From Sediminibacillus massiliensis (GTDB taxonomy: Bacteria > Bacillota > Bacilli > Bacillales > Amphibacillaceae): a stretch of 64,000 nucleotides of DNA. The notes beneath the pieces were generated by a model. It saw only the letters and a list, made by a program, of their open reading frames with translations, searched no databases and was not told the DNA's origin. This document shows positions 37,011 through 46,480 of the stretch, piece by piece (positions within the stretch are counted from its first letter, which is position 1; the number at the start of each line of letters is the position of its first letter). The translations under genes and the position numbers were made by a program. The DNA is taken from NCBI RefSeq assembly GCF_900156915.1, contig NZ_LT732535.1, positions 327,120 to 391,119 of the forward strand. The letters run 5' to 3'.

Positions 37011-38003
37011 ATGTCGGAAAAAAAGCATGAAGCACTTGGGTTGACCGACGGACAAGCATTGGACATGTACCGGACCATGTTGTTGGCTAGAAAAATAGAT
37101 GAAAGAATGTGGCTATTAAATCGTTCGGGTAAAATTCCATTTGTGATCTCCTGTCAAGGCCAGGAAGCGGCCCAAGTTGGAGCGGCCTTTGCATTAGATA
37201 GAAACAAGGATTACGTCTTGCCGTATTACCGTGATGTAGGAGTAGTCCTGTCATTTGGGATGACCGCAAAGGAACTGATGTTATCTGGTTTTGCCAAAGC
37301 GGAAGATCCAAATTCTGGTGGAAGGCAAATGCCCGGACATTTCGGTCAGAAGAGGAACAGGATTGTCACAGGTTCTTCCCCGGTTACCACGCAGGTGCCG
37401 CATGCAGTAGGTATTGCATTGGCAGGAAAAATGGAAAACAATAATTTTGTCAGTTTAGTCACTTTCGGAGAAGGTTCATCCAATCAAGGGGATTTTCATG
37501 AAGGAGCCAACTTTGCAGGCGTGCATAATTTGCCTGTCATTTTTCTAGTGGAAAACAATAAGTATGCCATCTCGGTTCCGGCAAGCAAGCAATTGGCCTG
37601 CGAAAAGGTTTCCGACCGTGCACAAGGTTATGGGATGCCCGGAGTAACAGTTGATGGTAATGATCCGCTTGCGGTTTATGAAGCAGTAAAAAAGGCAGCT
37701 GAAAGAGGACGTAAGGGAGAAGGTCCTTCTCTTATCGAAGCTGTTTCATACCGTTTAACAGCTCATTCCAGTGATGACGATGATCGAGCCTATCGGGATC
37801 GGCAAGAAGTCGAGGAAGCGAAACAGAAGGATTCCATACGGACTTTTTCTACATATCTGCGTGACCTGGGGATATTGACGGACGAAAAAGAAAGCGAAAT
37901 AGAAGAGGAAATCATTTCAATCGTCAATGAAGCGACCGATTATGCGGAAAATGCAGCATACGCAGATCCGGAAACACTATTCGATCATGTATATGAAGAG
38001 TAA
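37011..38003 (+). CDS. bkdAA: 2-oxoisovalerate dehydrogenase E1 alpha
   Basis: Alpha subunit of the thiamine-diphosphate E1 component that decarboxylates branched 2-keto acids. The 330-residue protein contains the ThDP motif FGEGSSNQGDFHEGANFAG ending in VENN, and the phosphorylation-loop-like YRLTAHSSDDD. The ATG follows AGGAGGT. Beta subunit follows nine bases later. Products prime anteiso/iso fatty acid synthesis as well as being catabolised. Confidence 0.95.
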   Translation: MSEKKHEALGLTDGQALDMYRTMLLARKIDERMWLLNRSGKIPFVISCQGQEAAQVGAAFALDRNKDYVLPYYRDVGVVLSFGMTAKELMLSGFAKAEDPNSGGRQMPGHFGQKRNRIVTGSSPVTTQVPHAVGIALAGKMENNNFVSLVTFGEGSSNQGDFHEGANFAGVHNLPVIFLVENNKYAISVPASKQLACEKVSDRAQGYGMPGVTVDGNDPLAVYEAVKKAAERGRKGEGPSLIEAVSYRLTAHSSDDDDRAYRDRQEVEEAKQKDSIRTFSTYLRDLGILTDEKESEIEEEIISIVNEATDYAENAAYADPETLFDHVYEE

Positions 38004-38015
38004 GGAGGGCTTTTG

Positions 38016-38999
38016 ATGGCAGTAATTTCGTATATCCAAGCAGTAACCCAGGCATTGCGGGAAGAAATGGAGAGGGATGAAAAAGTATTTGTGCTCGGTG
38101 AAGATGTAGGAAAACGGGGAGGTGTGTTCAGGGCGACCGACGGGCTTTATGAGCAATTCGGAGAAGCAAGGGTACTGGATACGCCATTGGCCGAATCAGC
38201 GATAGCAGGTGTAGGAATCGGAGCAGCCATGTACGGCATGCGCCCGGTTGCTGAAATGCAGTTTGCTGATTTTATCATGCCTGCAGTTAACCAGATAATT
38301 TCCGAAGCGGCTAAGATCAGGTATCGTTCGAACAATGACTGGCACTGTCCGATCACTATCCGAGCGCCATATGGAGGCGGTGTCCACGGTGCCCTCTACC
38401 ATTCCCAGTCGGTTGAATCGGTTTTTGCCAATCAACCGGGTTTGAAAATTGTCATGCCTTCGACTCCCTATGACGTGAAAGGCTTGCTAAAAGCGGCAAT
38501 ACGCGACGAGGATCCAGTTCTCTTTTTTGAACATAAACGTGCTTACAGGCTTATCAAAGGCGATGTGCCGGAAGAAGATTATACACTCCCAATCGGAAAA
38601 GCCGACATCAAACGTGAGGGAACCGATTTGACGGTCATTACATATGGATTATGCGTCCATTTTGCCTTGCAGGCGGCCGAAAAATTGGAGCAGGAAGGTA
38701 TAAACGCCCATATCCTGGATTTAAGGACAATTTACCCCCTAGATAAAGAAGCGATTATAGAGGCAGCGGTGAAGACTGGAAAGGTCCTGCTTATAACAGA
38801 GGACAATAAAGAGGGCAGCATTATCGGTGAAGTTGCCGCAATCATAGCCGAGGAATGCTTGTTTGAGCTGGATGCACCTATCCGACGGCTGGCCGGTCCG
38901 GATGTACCAGCAATGTCCTATGCACCAACTCTCGAAAAAGCGTTTATGATAAATCCGGATAAAGTGGAAAAAGCAATGCGCGAATTAGCAGAATTTTAA
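38016..38999 (+). CDS. bkdAB: 2-oxoisovalerate dehydrogenase E1 beta
   Basis: Beta subunit of the branched-chain E1. The 327-residue protein has VLGEDVGKRGGVFRAT, MQFADFIMPAVNQIISEAAK and the C-terminal transketolase-like domain. The ATG at 38016 is seven bases from AAGGAGGG; a TTG just before it is also open. It lies between bkdAA and bkdB in the same operon. Confidence 0.95.
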   Translation: MAVISYIQAVTQALREEMERDEKVFVLGEDVGKRGGVFRATDGLYEQFGEARVLDTPLAESAIAGVGIGAAMYGMRPVAEMQFADFIMPAVNQIISEAAKIRYRSNNDWHCPITIRAPYGGGVHGALYHSQSVESVFANQPGLKIVMPSTPYDVKGLLKAAIRDEDPVLFFEHKRAYRLIKGDVPEEDYTLPIGKADIKREGTDLTVITYGLCVHFALQAAEKLEQEGINAHILDLRTIYPLDKEAIIEAAVKTGKVLLITEDNKEGSIIGEVAAIIAEECLFELDAPIRRLAGPDVPAMSYAPTLEKAFMINPDKVEKAMRELAEF

Positions 39000-39018
39000 T
39001 CCCGAAGGAGGAAATATT

Positions 39019-40296
39019 ATGCCGATCGAGCGAATCAATATGCCGCAACTCGGTGAAAGTGTCACAGAAGGGACAGTCAGTCAATGGTTGGTAAAACCCG
39101 GTGAATATGTAAATAAATATGACCCCATTGCTGAAGTGATGACCGATAAAGTGAATGCAGAAGTTCCTTCTTCTTTTTCCGGGAAACTGACTGAAATAGT
39201 TGCAGAGGAAGGCACCACGGTGAGTGTCGGAGAATTGATGTGCTATATAGAGGTGAAAGGTAGTGAAGAAAACACTGCCGGTGAACAGGCTGGCGGTACT
39301 GAAGCTACTGAAAAAATCACCAGAAAATCTAAACATGAAACCGTAACTTCGATGAAAAAAAGATATTCGCCCGCAGTTTTGAAGTTGGCCCAAGAGCATG
39401 ATATTGACCTTGAGCAGGTAGAAGGAACCGGTAAGGGCGGCCGTATAACCAGAAAGGACATTTATGGACTGATTGATAACGGAAAGTTACCAGTCTCACC
39501 TACATCCAGCAAGCAACAAGACGCGCGGGATGCAAGTAACACCAATACCCCGCAACCAAGCGATATACATAAAGTCGATGCAATGTCAGGCACAGACAGA
39601 GTCTCTGAAATACCAGTCAGCGGTATCAGGAAAGCCATTGCCAACAATATGGTTAAATCCACCACGGAAATTCCGCATGCCTGGATGATGGTAGAAGTCG
39701 ATGTAACATCGATGGTCGAATACCGGAATGCTGTGAAGGACAAATTCAAGAAGCAAGAGGGCTTCAGTCTCACCTTTTTTGCCTTTTTTGTCAAAGCAGT
39801 TGCCCAAGCGATAAAAGAGTTTCCGGAGATGAACAGCTCTTGGGCTGGAGAGAAAATTATCCAGTATAAAGATGTGAATATTTCCATTGCCGTTGCCAAT
39901 GAGGAAGAGCTATATGTTCCTGTTATTAAGGGGGCGGATGAGAAGAGCATAAAGGGCATTGCAAAAGATATTCATACGCTTGCATCCAAGGCAAGAGAGG
40001 GAAGTTTGTCTTCAAAGGATATGGAAGGAGGCACCTTCACCGTAAACAATACAGGTTCATTCGGGTCTGTACAGTCCATGGGTGTCATCAACCACCCCCA
40101 GGCGGCAATTCTTCAAGTGGAATCGATAGTGAAACGGCCGGTTATAATCGACAACATGTTTGCCGCTAGAGATATGGTCAATCTTTGCCTTTCACTCGAT
40201 CACAGGGTACTTGATGGTTTAATTTGTGGTAAATTCATGGCAAGGATTAAAGAATTACTGGAAAATGTCTCAAGGGAAACTACTTCATTATATTGA
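39019..40296 (+). CDS. bkdB: Lipoamide acyltransferase (E2) of the branched-chain complex
   Basis: Core of the complex, transferring the branched acyl group to CoA. The 425-residue protein has one lipoyl domain (1-80) with the lipoylated Lys44 in TDKVNAEV. A flexible linker follows, then a peripheral subunit-binding domain (about 115-155, SPAVLKLAQEHDIDLEQV) and the catalytic domain with His395 and Asp399 in the ending SLDHRVLDG. GAAGGAGG precedes the ATG. It closes the bkd operon; no strong terminator is seen before brxB. Confidence 0.96.
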   Translation: MPIERINMPQLGESVTEGTVSQWLVKPGEYVNKYDPIAEVMTDKVNAEVPSSFSGKLTEIVAEEGTTVSVGELMCYIEVKGSEENTAGEQAGGTEATEKITRKSKHETVTSMKKRYSPAVLKLAQEHDIDLEQVEGTGKGGRITRKDIYGLIDNGKLPVSPTSSKQQDARDASNTNTPQPSDIHKVDAMSGTDRVSEIPVSGIRKAIANNMVKSTTEIPHAWMMVEVDVTSMVEYRNAVKDKFKKQEGFSLTFFAFFVKAVAQAIKEFPEMNSSWAGEKIIQYKDVNISIAVANEEELYVPVIKGADEKSIKGIAKDIHTLASKAREGSLSSKDMEGGTFTVNNTGSFGSVQSMGVINHPQAAILQVESIVKRPVIIDNMFAARDMVNLCLSLDHRVLDGLICGKFMARIKELLENVSRETTSLY

Positions 40297-40329
40297 GTGA
40301 AAAATTGGGAAAGACCGGAGACGGCTCAA

Positions 40330-40358
40330 TTGAAAGTACAGGAAAAACTTGATAATAT
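40330..40358 (+). promoter_or_regulatory. Candidate sigma-A promoter of brxB
   Basis: TTGAAA (40330-40335), 17 bases, TAATAT (40353-40358), in the 97-base gap after bkdB. Confidence 0.55.
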
Positions 40359-40393
40359 TGTCTTAGTACTTAGATTTAAGGAGATGACTGTAT

Positions 40394-40825
40394 ATGGACT
40401 TTAACTTATTTATGAATGATGTCGTCAATGCAGCACGCAAAGATATCACAGAAGCCGGTTATGAGGAGTTGGAAACACCGGAAGAAGTGGATCAGGCTTT
40501 GAACCGTAAAGGGACCACATTGGTGATGATTAACTCTACTTGTGGATGTGCCGGAGGTGTAGCACGTCCAGCCGCTGCGAATGCCATCCATTTCGACAAG
40601 CGTCCGGATCATTTAGTCACCGTTTTTGCAGGTCAGGATCGAGAGGCTACTGAGAGGGCAAGACAGTATTTTGAAGGTTATCCACCATCATCTCCTTCTT
40701 TCGCCTTCTTAAAGGACGGGGAAATCGTTACAATGGTTGAACGTCACGATATCGAAGGGTTCAGTCCAGTCGATGTTGTAAATAAGCTTCAAGGGATTTT
40801 TGACGAACATTGCGAAGAAGTATAA
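40394..40825 (+). CDS. brxB: Bacilliredoxin BrxB (YqiW)
   Basis: A 143-residue thioredoxin-fold protein that removes bacillithiol from mixed disulfides on client proteins after oxidative stress. The defining CGC motif is Cys50-Gly-Cys52 in [12 protein letters not shown]. The ATG at 40394 follows AAGGAGATGA. The yqiW-yqjA neighbourhood after bkd is as in B. subtilis. It has its own promoter candidate and a terminator, so it is likely a single-gene unit. Confidence 0.95.
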   Translation: MDFNLFMNDVVNAARKDITEAGYEELETPEEVDQALNRKGTTLVMINSTCGCAGGVARPAAANAIHFDKRPDHLVTVFAGQDREATERARQYFEGYPPSSPSFAFLKDGEIVTMVERHDIEGFSPVDVVNKLQGIFDEHCEEV

Positions 40826-40842
40826 AATTGGATTAAGTTTCG

Positions 40843-40876
40843 AAACCTTGCCACCAGCCGTGACAAGGTTTTTTTA
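40843..40876 (+). terminator. Terminator after brxB
   Basis: AAACCTTG/CAAGGTTT stem around a 13-base loop, followed by a T run. Confidence 0.8.
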
Positions 40877-40901
40877 TCCAGGATTTTAAGGAGTTAAGCT
40901 A

Positions 40902-41852
40902 GTGAAAATCGGTTATCGTACAATCAAAACAGCAATCGGCACACCTGTAGCGATATGGCTTGCACAGCTGCTGCAGCTTGATAATTTTGTCTCGGCAGGA
41001 ATTATCACCATTCTTTGCATCCAGCCAACCCGGAAAAGGTCTTTCTTAAGTTCCTGGCATCGATTTGGGGCCTGTTTGCTGGCAATGATTTTTTCCTTTG
41101 GAATTTTTGAAACACTTGGGTTCCATCCTCTTAGTATCGGAATCTTATTGATACTGTTCATACCTGCCACGGTCAAATTGAAATTGACACCCGGGATCGT
41201 GACAAGTTCGGTGATTATTCTGCATTTATACAGTTCCAGCAATATTTCGGTTTCCTTGATCATCAATGAATTGATTTTAATTTTCGTCGGTATCGGCATG
41301 GCATTGATATTAAATCTTTATATGCCGAGTCTTGAAACCGATCTAGTCGACCTGCAGGAGAGGGTCGAGGATAATTTCAAAACAATCTTGAAAGAAATCG
41401 CCATATATTTGCGGGAAGGCAGAGAAACCTGGACGGGCAAGGAATTGCAAGAAACGGAAGACTATCTTAAAGAAGCCGAACGTCTGGTCTCCAGGGATAT
41501 CGAAAATCATCTGCTTCGGGACAAGCACACTTTTTTTGACTATTTCGTAATGAGAAAGAAACAATTCGAGTTATTGAGAAGGATGCTCCCGTTAATCAGT
41601 CAAATGAATCGGTTGTATGAACAAAATTATCGAATGGCTGACTTTTTTGATGAGCTGTCAGAAGCAGTAAATCCAGGTAATACGGCTAAACTTCATCTGC
41701 AAACGTTGAAAGAGTTGCGGGGAACGTTTGATGAGGATGATTTGCCAAAGACGAGGGAAGAATTTGAAACAAGAGCGAATCTCTTCCGTCTTTTACATGA
41801 AATCGAGCAGTATTTAGTGTTAAAAAGGACTTTCAAACCAAGTGATATTTAA
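40902..41852 (+). CDS. yqjA: Aromatic acid exporter family protein (DUF939), YqjA-like
   Basis: A 316-residue membrane protein. Hydrophobic segments lie within about 8-35, 48-65, 70-90, 96-115 and 120-145, and a soluble helical domain (about 150-316) holds charged coiled-coil-like stretches. This layout and the IQPTRKRSF loop are those of the ArAE_1/DUF939 family. Substrates in Bacillus are not known. It starts at GTG 40902 with AAGGAG upstream. Position after brxB matches yqjA. Confidence 0.87.
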   Translation: MKIGYRTIKTAIGTPVAIWLAQLLQLDNFVSAGIITILCIQPTRKRSFLSSWHRFGACLLAMIFSFGIFETLGFHPLSIGILLILFIPATVKLKLTPGIVTSSVIILHLYSSSNISVSLIINELILIFVGIGMALILNLYMPSLETDLVDLQERVEDNFKTILKEIAIYLREGRETWTGKELQETEDYLKEAERLVSRDIENHLLRDKHTFFDYFVMRKKQFELLRRMLPLISQMNRLYEQNYRMADFFDELSEAVNPGNTAKLHLQTLKELRGTFDEDDLPKTREEFETRANLFRLLHEIEQYLVLKRTFKPSDI

Positions 41853-41946
41853 AGATGTCTTGATGCCTGACCAAGCAGTTTTACTCGAGAAAAATTCAAA
41901 TGAATGTCAGAGAAGTTCCCGGTAAATACTGCATTATCCAAAAGAA

Positions 41947-42007
41947 AAAGGCTGTACCTTTCCTGGAAATTTTCCATATCGGAAAATACCGGAAAAGGAC
42001 AGCCTTT
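41947..42007. terminator. Bidirectional terminator between yqjA and prli42
   Basis: AAAGGCTGT and ACAGCCTTT form the outer stem. CCTTTCC/GGAAAAGG and GGAAAATTTTCC-like inner segments extend it. It serves converging yqjA and prli42. Confidence 0.75.
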
Positions 42008-42021
42008 AACATTTATGCAGT

Positions 42022-42159
42022 TTAAACAAACATCGCCAATCCCGCAGTTAACGTAGACAGGATCATTGCTGCAATCATAATATATATAACCATTTTGATT
42101 CGTTTTTCCCGTTTCGATGGTTTTCTCGTTTGATTTTGCGGTGCGTTTTTCGCAGCCAT
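42022..42159 (-). CDS. Prli42-like stressosome-associated mini-protein
   Basis: A 45-residue protein starting at the ATG at 42159, eight bases after a perfect AAGGAGG; an upstream extension of the frame lacks a start signal. A basic N-terminus (RKPSKREKRIK) is followed by one C-terminal membrane segment (MVIYIMIAAMILSTLTAGLA). This is the build of Prli42, the membrane anchor of the Listeria stressosome that is conserved in Firmicutes. It has its own promoter. Assignment rests on this short pattern, so it is probable rather than certain. Confidence 0.75.
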   Translation of the reverse strand: MAAKNAPQNQTRKPSKREKRIKMVIYIMIAAMILSTLTAGLAMFV

Positions 42160-42193
42160 CGCCAATTCCTCCTTCACACCAAGTCCTAACTGT

Positions 42194-42222
42194 ATTTTAC
42201 ATGGATTTAATTGATTGGACAA
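42194..42222 (-). promoter_or_regulatory. Sigma-A promoter of prli42
   Basis: On the minus strand TTGTCC (42222-42217), a 17-base spacer and TAAAAT (42199-42194). It is divergent from the mutase promoter. Confidence 0.6.
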
Positions 42223-42234
42223 GCGTTTCTGGTA

Positions 42235-42263
42235 ATTACATGTTGGATTATTTCCTATATAAT
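42235..42263 (+). promoter_or_regulatory. Candidate sigma-A promoter of the methylmalonyl-CoA mutase operon
   Basis: ATTACA (42235-42240), 17 bases, perfect TATAAT (42258-42263), 58 bases before the mutase start. Confidence 0.6.
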
Positions 42264-42320
42264 AGAATTATCAGAAAATGTTTGATGACAGTTGTGATAT
42301 AACAAAGGAGGTAATGTCGT

Positions 42321-43976
42321 ATGGGAGACCGGGACATGAAAATTTCAAAAGATAAATGGAAACAACTTGTCGAGGAGTCCAACAAACAAATGCCTGAAAG
42401 ACAAACCGCATTTGAAACTAGTTCTAAAATCCCGATAGCAAGACTTTATATGCCGGATGAACTGACGAATGATTATCTCGATAAGCTAGGATTTCCGGGG
42501 CAGTTCCCATATACCAGGGGAATCCAGCCAACCATGTACCGGAGTAAACAATGGACCATGCGCCAATATGCAGGCTTCGGTTCGGCTGAACAAACCAATA
42601 AGCGGTTTCGTTATCTTTTGGAACAAGGCCAGTCTGGATTATCCGTTGCTTTCGACTTGCCTACCCAAATCGGCTATGATTCGGATGATGTCATGGCTGA
42701 AGGAGAAGTCGGCAAGGTAGGAGTAGCCATTGACAGTTTAAAAGATATGGAACGTTTATTTGATTCTATTCCATTGGACAAAGTGAGTACATCGATGACA
42801 ATTAATGCTCCTGCTTCGATACTGTTGTGTATGTATATTGCTGTCGGCGAACAACAAGGGGTATCTGTCGATAAATTAACCGGAACGATACAAAACGATA
42901 TCTTGAAAGAATATATTGCCAGGGGTACATATATATTTCCTCCAAAACCATCTATGCGTTTGATTACGGATATATTCGCTTACTGTTCAGAAAGCGGGTT
43001 GAAATTCAATACTATAAGTATCTCGGGCTATCATATCAGGGAAGCGGGTTCAACGGCAGTTCAGGAAGTAGCCTTTACTTTGGCTAATGGTATTGCCTAT
43101 GTGGAAGCGGCTCTTGATGCCGGCCTCGAAGTGGATCAGTTTGCCCCTCGTCTGGCTTTCTTCTTCAATGCACACAATCATTTTTTCGAAGAGGCTGCAA
43201 AGTTCCGTGCGGCCCGAAGGCTGTGGGCCAAAATAATGAAAGAAAGATTCCATGCGCAAAATCCGAAAAGTTGGAAGTTGCGGTTTCATACCCAAACAGG
43301 CGGATCAACCCTGACGGCTCAGCAGCCGGATAACAATATCGTCCGCGTAGCTTTGCAAGCGCTTTCTTCCGTCCTCGGAGGAACCCAGAGTCTTCATACA
43401 AACTCGAAAGATGAAGCTCTTTCGCTTCCGACCGAACAATCAGCCAGAGTAGCTTTGAGGACCCAGCAAATCATCGCGAATGAAAGCGGAGTCGCAGATA
43501 CTGTGGATCCGTTGGGCGGTTCTTATTATGTCGAAAGTCTTACCGATGAAATAGAAGCCCAGGCACTTGAATATATGGAAATAATCGATAAATTGGGTGG
43601 TGCTGTACAGGCGGTGGAAGAAGGATACATGCAGAAAGAAATACATCAATCCGCCTACGAGACCCAAAAGAAATTGGAAAGAAAAGAAGATATAATCGTG
43701 GGGCTCAATGAATTTGTCGAAGAAGATGAAGTTTATCCAGAACTTCTGAAAGTTGATGAAACGCTCGAGGAACAGCAAATAGAACAATTGAATGCAATCA
43801 GAAAACAAAGAAACCAGAAGGCCGTCGATGAGAGTCTGGCTGCTTTAAAAAAAGCGGCAAGAAGCGAAAAGGAGAACCTGATGCCGCACATATTACGAGC
43901 AGTGAAGGCATATGCGACTGTCGGTGAAATCTGTTCCGTTTTGAGAAAAGAATTCGGGGAGTACACAGGAATATAA
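42321..43976 (+). CDS. mutA: Methylmalonyl-CoA mutase, catalytic subunit
   Basis: Interconverts methylmalonyl-CoA and succinyl-CoA with adenosylcobalamin. The 551-residue protein is the TIM-barrel part only; the B12 domain is in the next gene. Tyr83 (RQYAGF) and Arg201 ([10 protein letters not shown]) correspond to Tyr89 and Arg207 of the P. shermanii enzyme, which select methylmalonyl-CoA. Isobutyryl- and hydroxyisobutyryl-CoA mutases carry Phe/Ile and Gln there. Gln191 and the SGYHIREAG His are also kept. GGAGGT lies nine bases before the ATG. No MeaB chaperone gene lies nearby. Confidence 0.93.
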   Translation: MGDRDMKISKDKWKQLVEESNKQMPERQTAFETSSKIPIARLYMPDELTNDYLDKLGFPGQFPYTRGIQPTMYRSKQWTMRQYAGFGSAEQTNKRFRYLLEQGQSGLSVAFDLPTQIGYDSDDVMAEGEVGKVGVAIDSLKDMERLFDSIPLDKVSTSMTINAPASILLCMYIAVGEQQGVSVDKLTGTIQNDILKEYIARGTYIFPPKPSMRLITDIFAYCSESGLKFNTISISGYHIREAGSTAVQEVAFTLANGIAYVEAALDAGLEVDQFAPRLAFFFNAHNHFFEEAAKFRAARRLWAKIMKERFHAQNPKSWKLRFHTQTGGSTLTAQQPDNNIVRVALQALSSVLGGTQSLHTNSKDEALSLPTEQSARVALRTQQIIANESGVADTVDPLGGSYYVESLTDEIEAQALEYMEIIDKLGGAVQAVEEGYMQKEIHQSAYETQKKLERKEDIIVGLNEFVEEDEVYPELLKVDETLEEQQIEQLNAIRKQRNQKAVDESLAALKKAARSEKENLMPHILRAVKAYATVGEICSVLRKEFGEYTGI

Positions 43977-43997
43977 CATCTAAAAGGGGAGATTCAA

Positions 43998-44822
43998 ATG
44001 CGACCTGTTCGAGTATTGATAGCGAAAGCCGGTCTGGATGGGCATGACAGGGGTGCTTTAGTCATTGCGCAGGCATTGAGGGACCAAGGGATGGAAGTCA
44101 TATACACAGGGTTACGACAATCACCACTGCAAATAGCACTTGCTGCCATTCAGGAGGATGTGGACGTCGTTGGATTATCCTCCTTGTCAGGAGCCCATCG
44201 CTCTCTTTTTCCCAAAGTAATCGAAGCTTTGAGGGAGAGCGGAGCCGGGGATATACCGGTAATAGGTGGCGGCGTGATTCCGCCTGAGGATATCCCGTTT
44301 TTAGAGGAGAAAGGGATAAGAAAGATATTCACTAGCGGCGCATCGACTCAGCTGCTCGCAGATTATATAAAAGAACTTGTAAGAGGCACACAGAAAAAAA
44401 TGGAATCACCCGAAAAAATTTCGCACATCGGTATTGCGGTTAACAGTATTGAGCAATCACTGCCCTTTTATCTAGATGTGCTTGGTTTGAAACTGGAAAA
44501 AGTGGAAGAAGTACCGGATGAAAAAGTGAAAGTGGCATTTTTGACTATTGGCGAATCTCGCTTGGAGTTACTGGAAGCACTTGATGAAACATCGCCTGTC
44601 CATCGTTTTTTGGAAAAGAAAGGGGAAGGCATACATCATATCGCCTTGGAAGTGGCGGATATAAATGAACGAGTTGTTCAATACAAACGACAGGGTATCC
44701 GCATGATAAGCGATAAACCGGTAAGTGGAGCCGGAAACAGCCAGATTGCCTTCTTGCATCCTAAGGCGGCAAACGGTGTGTTGATAGAATTGAGCGAACA
44801 TCCTAAAGAAGGTGATCAATGA
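43998..44822 (+). CDS. mutB: Fusion of B12-binding mutase subunit and methylmalonyl-CoA epimerase
   Basis: A 274-residue two-domain protein. Residues 1-128 are a cobalamin-binding domain with DGHDRG (14-19, His16 the axial cobalt ligand) and [10 protein letters not shown]. Residues 141-270 form a VOC-fold methylmalonyl-CoA epimerase with HIGIAV (His143), GIHHIALEV and Glu264. A short Lys-rich linker joins them. The fusion puts racemisation of methylmalonyl-CoA and B12 binding for the mutase in one chain. The ATG at 43998 follows AAGGGGAG. It overlaps the carboxyltransferase start by four bases. Confidence 0.92.
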   Translation: MRPVRVLIAKAGLDGHDRGALVIAQALRDQGMEVIYTGLRQSPLQIALAAIQEDVDVVGLSSLSGAHRSLFPKVIEALRESGAGDIPVIGGGVIPPEDIPFLEEKGIRKIFTSGASTQLLADYIKELVRGTQKKMESPEKISHIGIAVNSIEQSLPFYLDVLGLKLEKVEEVPDEKVKVAFLTIGESRLELLEALDETSPVHRFLEKKGEGIHHIALEVADINERVVQYKRQGIRMISDKPVSGAGNSQIAFLHPKAANGVLIELSEHPKEGDQ

Positions 44823-46369
44823 TGGATATGTTTGATAAAATCAATGAACTTTATGACAAGCGGAGAAAAGTGGAACTGGGCGGTGGCGACAACCGAATTG
44901 CCAAACAGCATGAAAAAGGAAAAATGACCGCCAGAGAAAGAATAGATTGCCTGTTGGATGAAAAAAGCTTCGTAGAATTAAACCCCTTTATCGAAAACAG
45001 ATCCACAGATTTTGGAATGGGTGATAATGGGGCGGATGGAGAAGGTGTCGTTACAGGATACGGAGAAATCGATGGCAGGCCGGTTTATTTGTTTTCCCAG
45101 GATTTTACTGTCTATGGTGGAGCACTTGGCGAGATGCATGGAAAAAAAATAGCTGCTGTCATGGATCTTGCAGCAAAAAACGGCGCCCCCTTTATCGGGT
45201 TGAATGACTCAGGCGGGGCAAGAATTCAAGAGGGGGTGTCTTCGCTTGATGGTTATGGGCATGTTTTTTACCGGAATTCCATTTATTCGGGAGTTATCCC
45301 CCAAATTTCTGTTATTATGGGCCCGTGTGCCGGAGGGGCCGTTTACTCCCCGGCTATAACTGATTTTGTTATCATGGTCGAGAAAACCTCCCAAATGTTC
45401 ATTACGGGTCCAAAGGTGATCGAAACAGTAACAGGGGAAAAAATAAGTCATGAGGATCTTGGAGGGGCAGAGATACATAATCATATTAGTGGAAATGCTC
45501 ACTTGAAAGCAAAATCTGAAGAAGAGGCTTTGCTTCTGGTCAGGAAACTGATTTCTTACTTTCCGGCCAATTATAGGGAAAGACCGCCACTGACCCCGAT
45601 GGAAGAAAAGGAGGATTTTCGGCCGGAACTGGCAGACATCGTGCCCTTTGATTCGGTCAGACCATACGATATACGAAAGGTAATCGATCAGGTGGTCGAC
45701 TGCGGCTCTTTTTTCGAAATACAGCCTGGATTTGCGAAAAACATCGTGATCGGATTTGCAAGAGTTAACGGTCAACCGGTCGGACTTGTTTGCAACCAGC
45801 CGAAATCGTTGGCGGGCAGCCTGGATATCAATAGTAGTGACAAAGCAGCCCGGTTTATCCGCTTCTGTGATTGTTTTGGTTTCCCGTTGATTACTTTTGA
45901 AGATGTCACCGGTTTTTTTCCTGGAATAAAGCAGGAACACGGAGGAATAATCAGGCATGGAGCAAAAATCCTGTATGCATATTCTGAAGCAACAGTACCG
46001 AAAATTACAGTGATAACGAGAAAAGCGTATGGGGGTGCGTATGTGGCGCTTAATAGTAAATCGATCGGTGCCGATTTGGTGTACGCCTGGCCGAATGCCG
46101 AAATAGCTGTAATGGGTCCCGAAGGCGCTGCGAACATTATTTTCGCTAAAGAGATACAGGAAAGCGATAATCCGGATGCGACAAAAAAACAGAAAATAGC
46201 CGAATACAAAGAAAGGTTTGCCAATCCCTATATCGCAGCTGGACTTGGCATGATCGATGATGTCATTGATCCAAGGGAAACGAGGATGGCAATTATCAGA
46301 GGGCTGAAAATGTTGAAAAACAAGCAGGAAACACGGCCCGCAAGAAAGCATGGCAACATTCCTTTATAA
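44819..46369 (+). CDS. yqjD: Acyl-CoA (propionyl-CoA) carboxylase carboxyltransferase subunit, YqjD
   Basis: A 516-residue biotin-dependent carboxyltransferase of the PCC-beta family, moving CO2 from carboxybiotin to propionyl-CoA. The two crotonase-like halves carry the acyl-CoA and biotin sites, including [30 protein letters not shown] and [14 protein letters not shown]. No biotin carboxylase or carrier gene lies beside it, so subunits must come from elsewhere (possibly accB/accC at 9.8-11.6 kb). The ATGA overlap with the previous gene indicates coupling. Together the three genes convert propionyl-CoA to succinyl-CoA. Confidence 0.93.
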   Translation: MMDMFDKINELYDKRRKVELGGGDNRIAKQHEKGKMTARERIDCLLDEKSFVELNPFIENRSTDFGMGDNGADGEGVVTGYGEIDGRPVYLFSQDFTVYGGALGEMHGKKIAAVMDLAAKNGAPFIGLNDSGGARIQEGVSSLDGYGHVFYRNSIYSGVIPQISVIMGPCAGGAVYSPAITDFVIMVEKTSQMFITGPKVIETVTGEKISHEDLGGAEIHNHISGNAHLKAKSEEEALLLVRKLISYFPANYRERPPLTPMEEKEDFRPELADIVPFDSVRPYDIRKVIDQVVDCGSFFEIQPGFAKNIVIGFARVNGQPVGLVCNQPKSLAGSLDINSSDKAARFIRFCDCFGFPLITFEDVTGFFPGIKQEHGGIIRHGAKILYAYSEATVPKITVITRKAYGGAYVALNSKSIGADLVYAWPNAEIAVMGPEGAANIIFAKEIQESDNPDATKKQKIAEYKERFANPYIAAGLGMIDDVIDPRETRMAIIRGLKMLKNKQETRPARKHGNIPL

Positions 46370-46480
46370 ATTTTGCTTTATAACGATTTCTCCACCAATA
46401 ATATCAGATGAAAAAATTGACAGACTTTACTCGATTGGCTAACGTACTAAGAGAGGAAAGGAATCAAGGAGGCAATCTAA

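Noticed and set aside
45209-46351. A 380-codon open frame antisense to the carboxyltransferase gene
   Set aside because: It mirrors yqjD codon structure, has no ribosome binding site, and its translation is Cys/His/Arg-rich without a domain.
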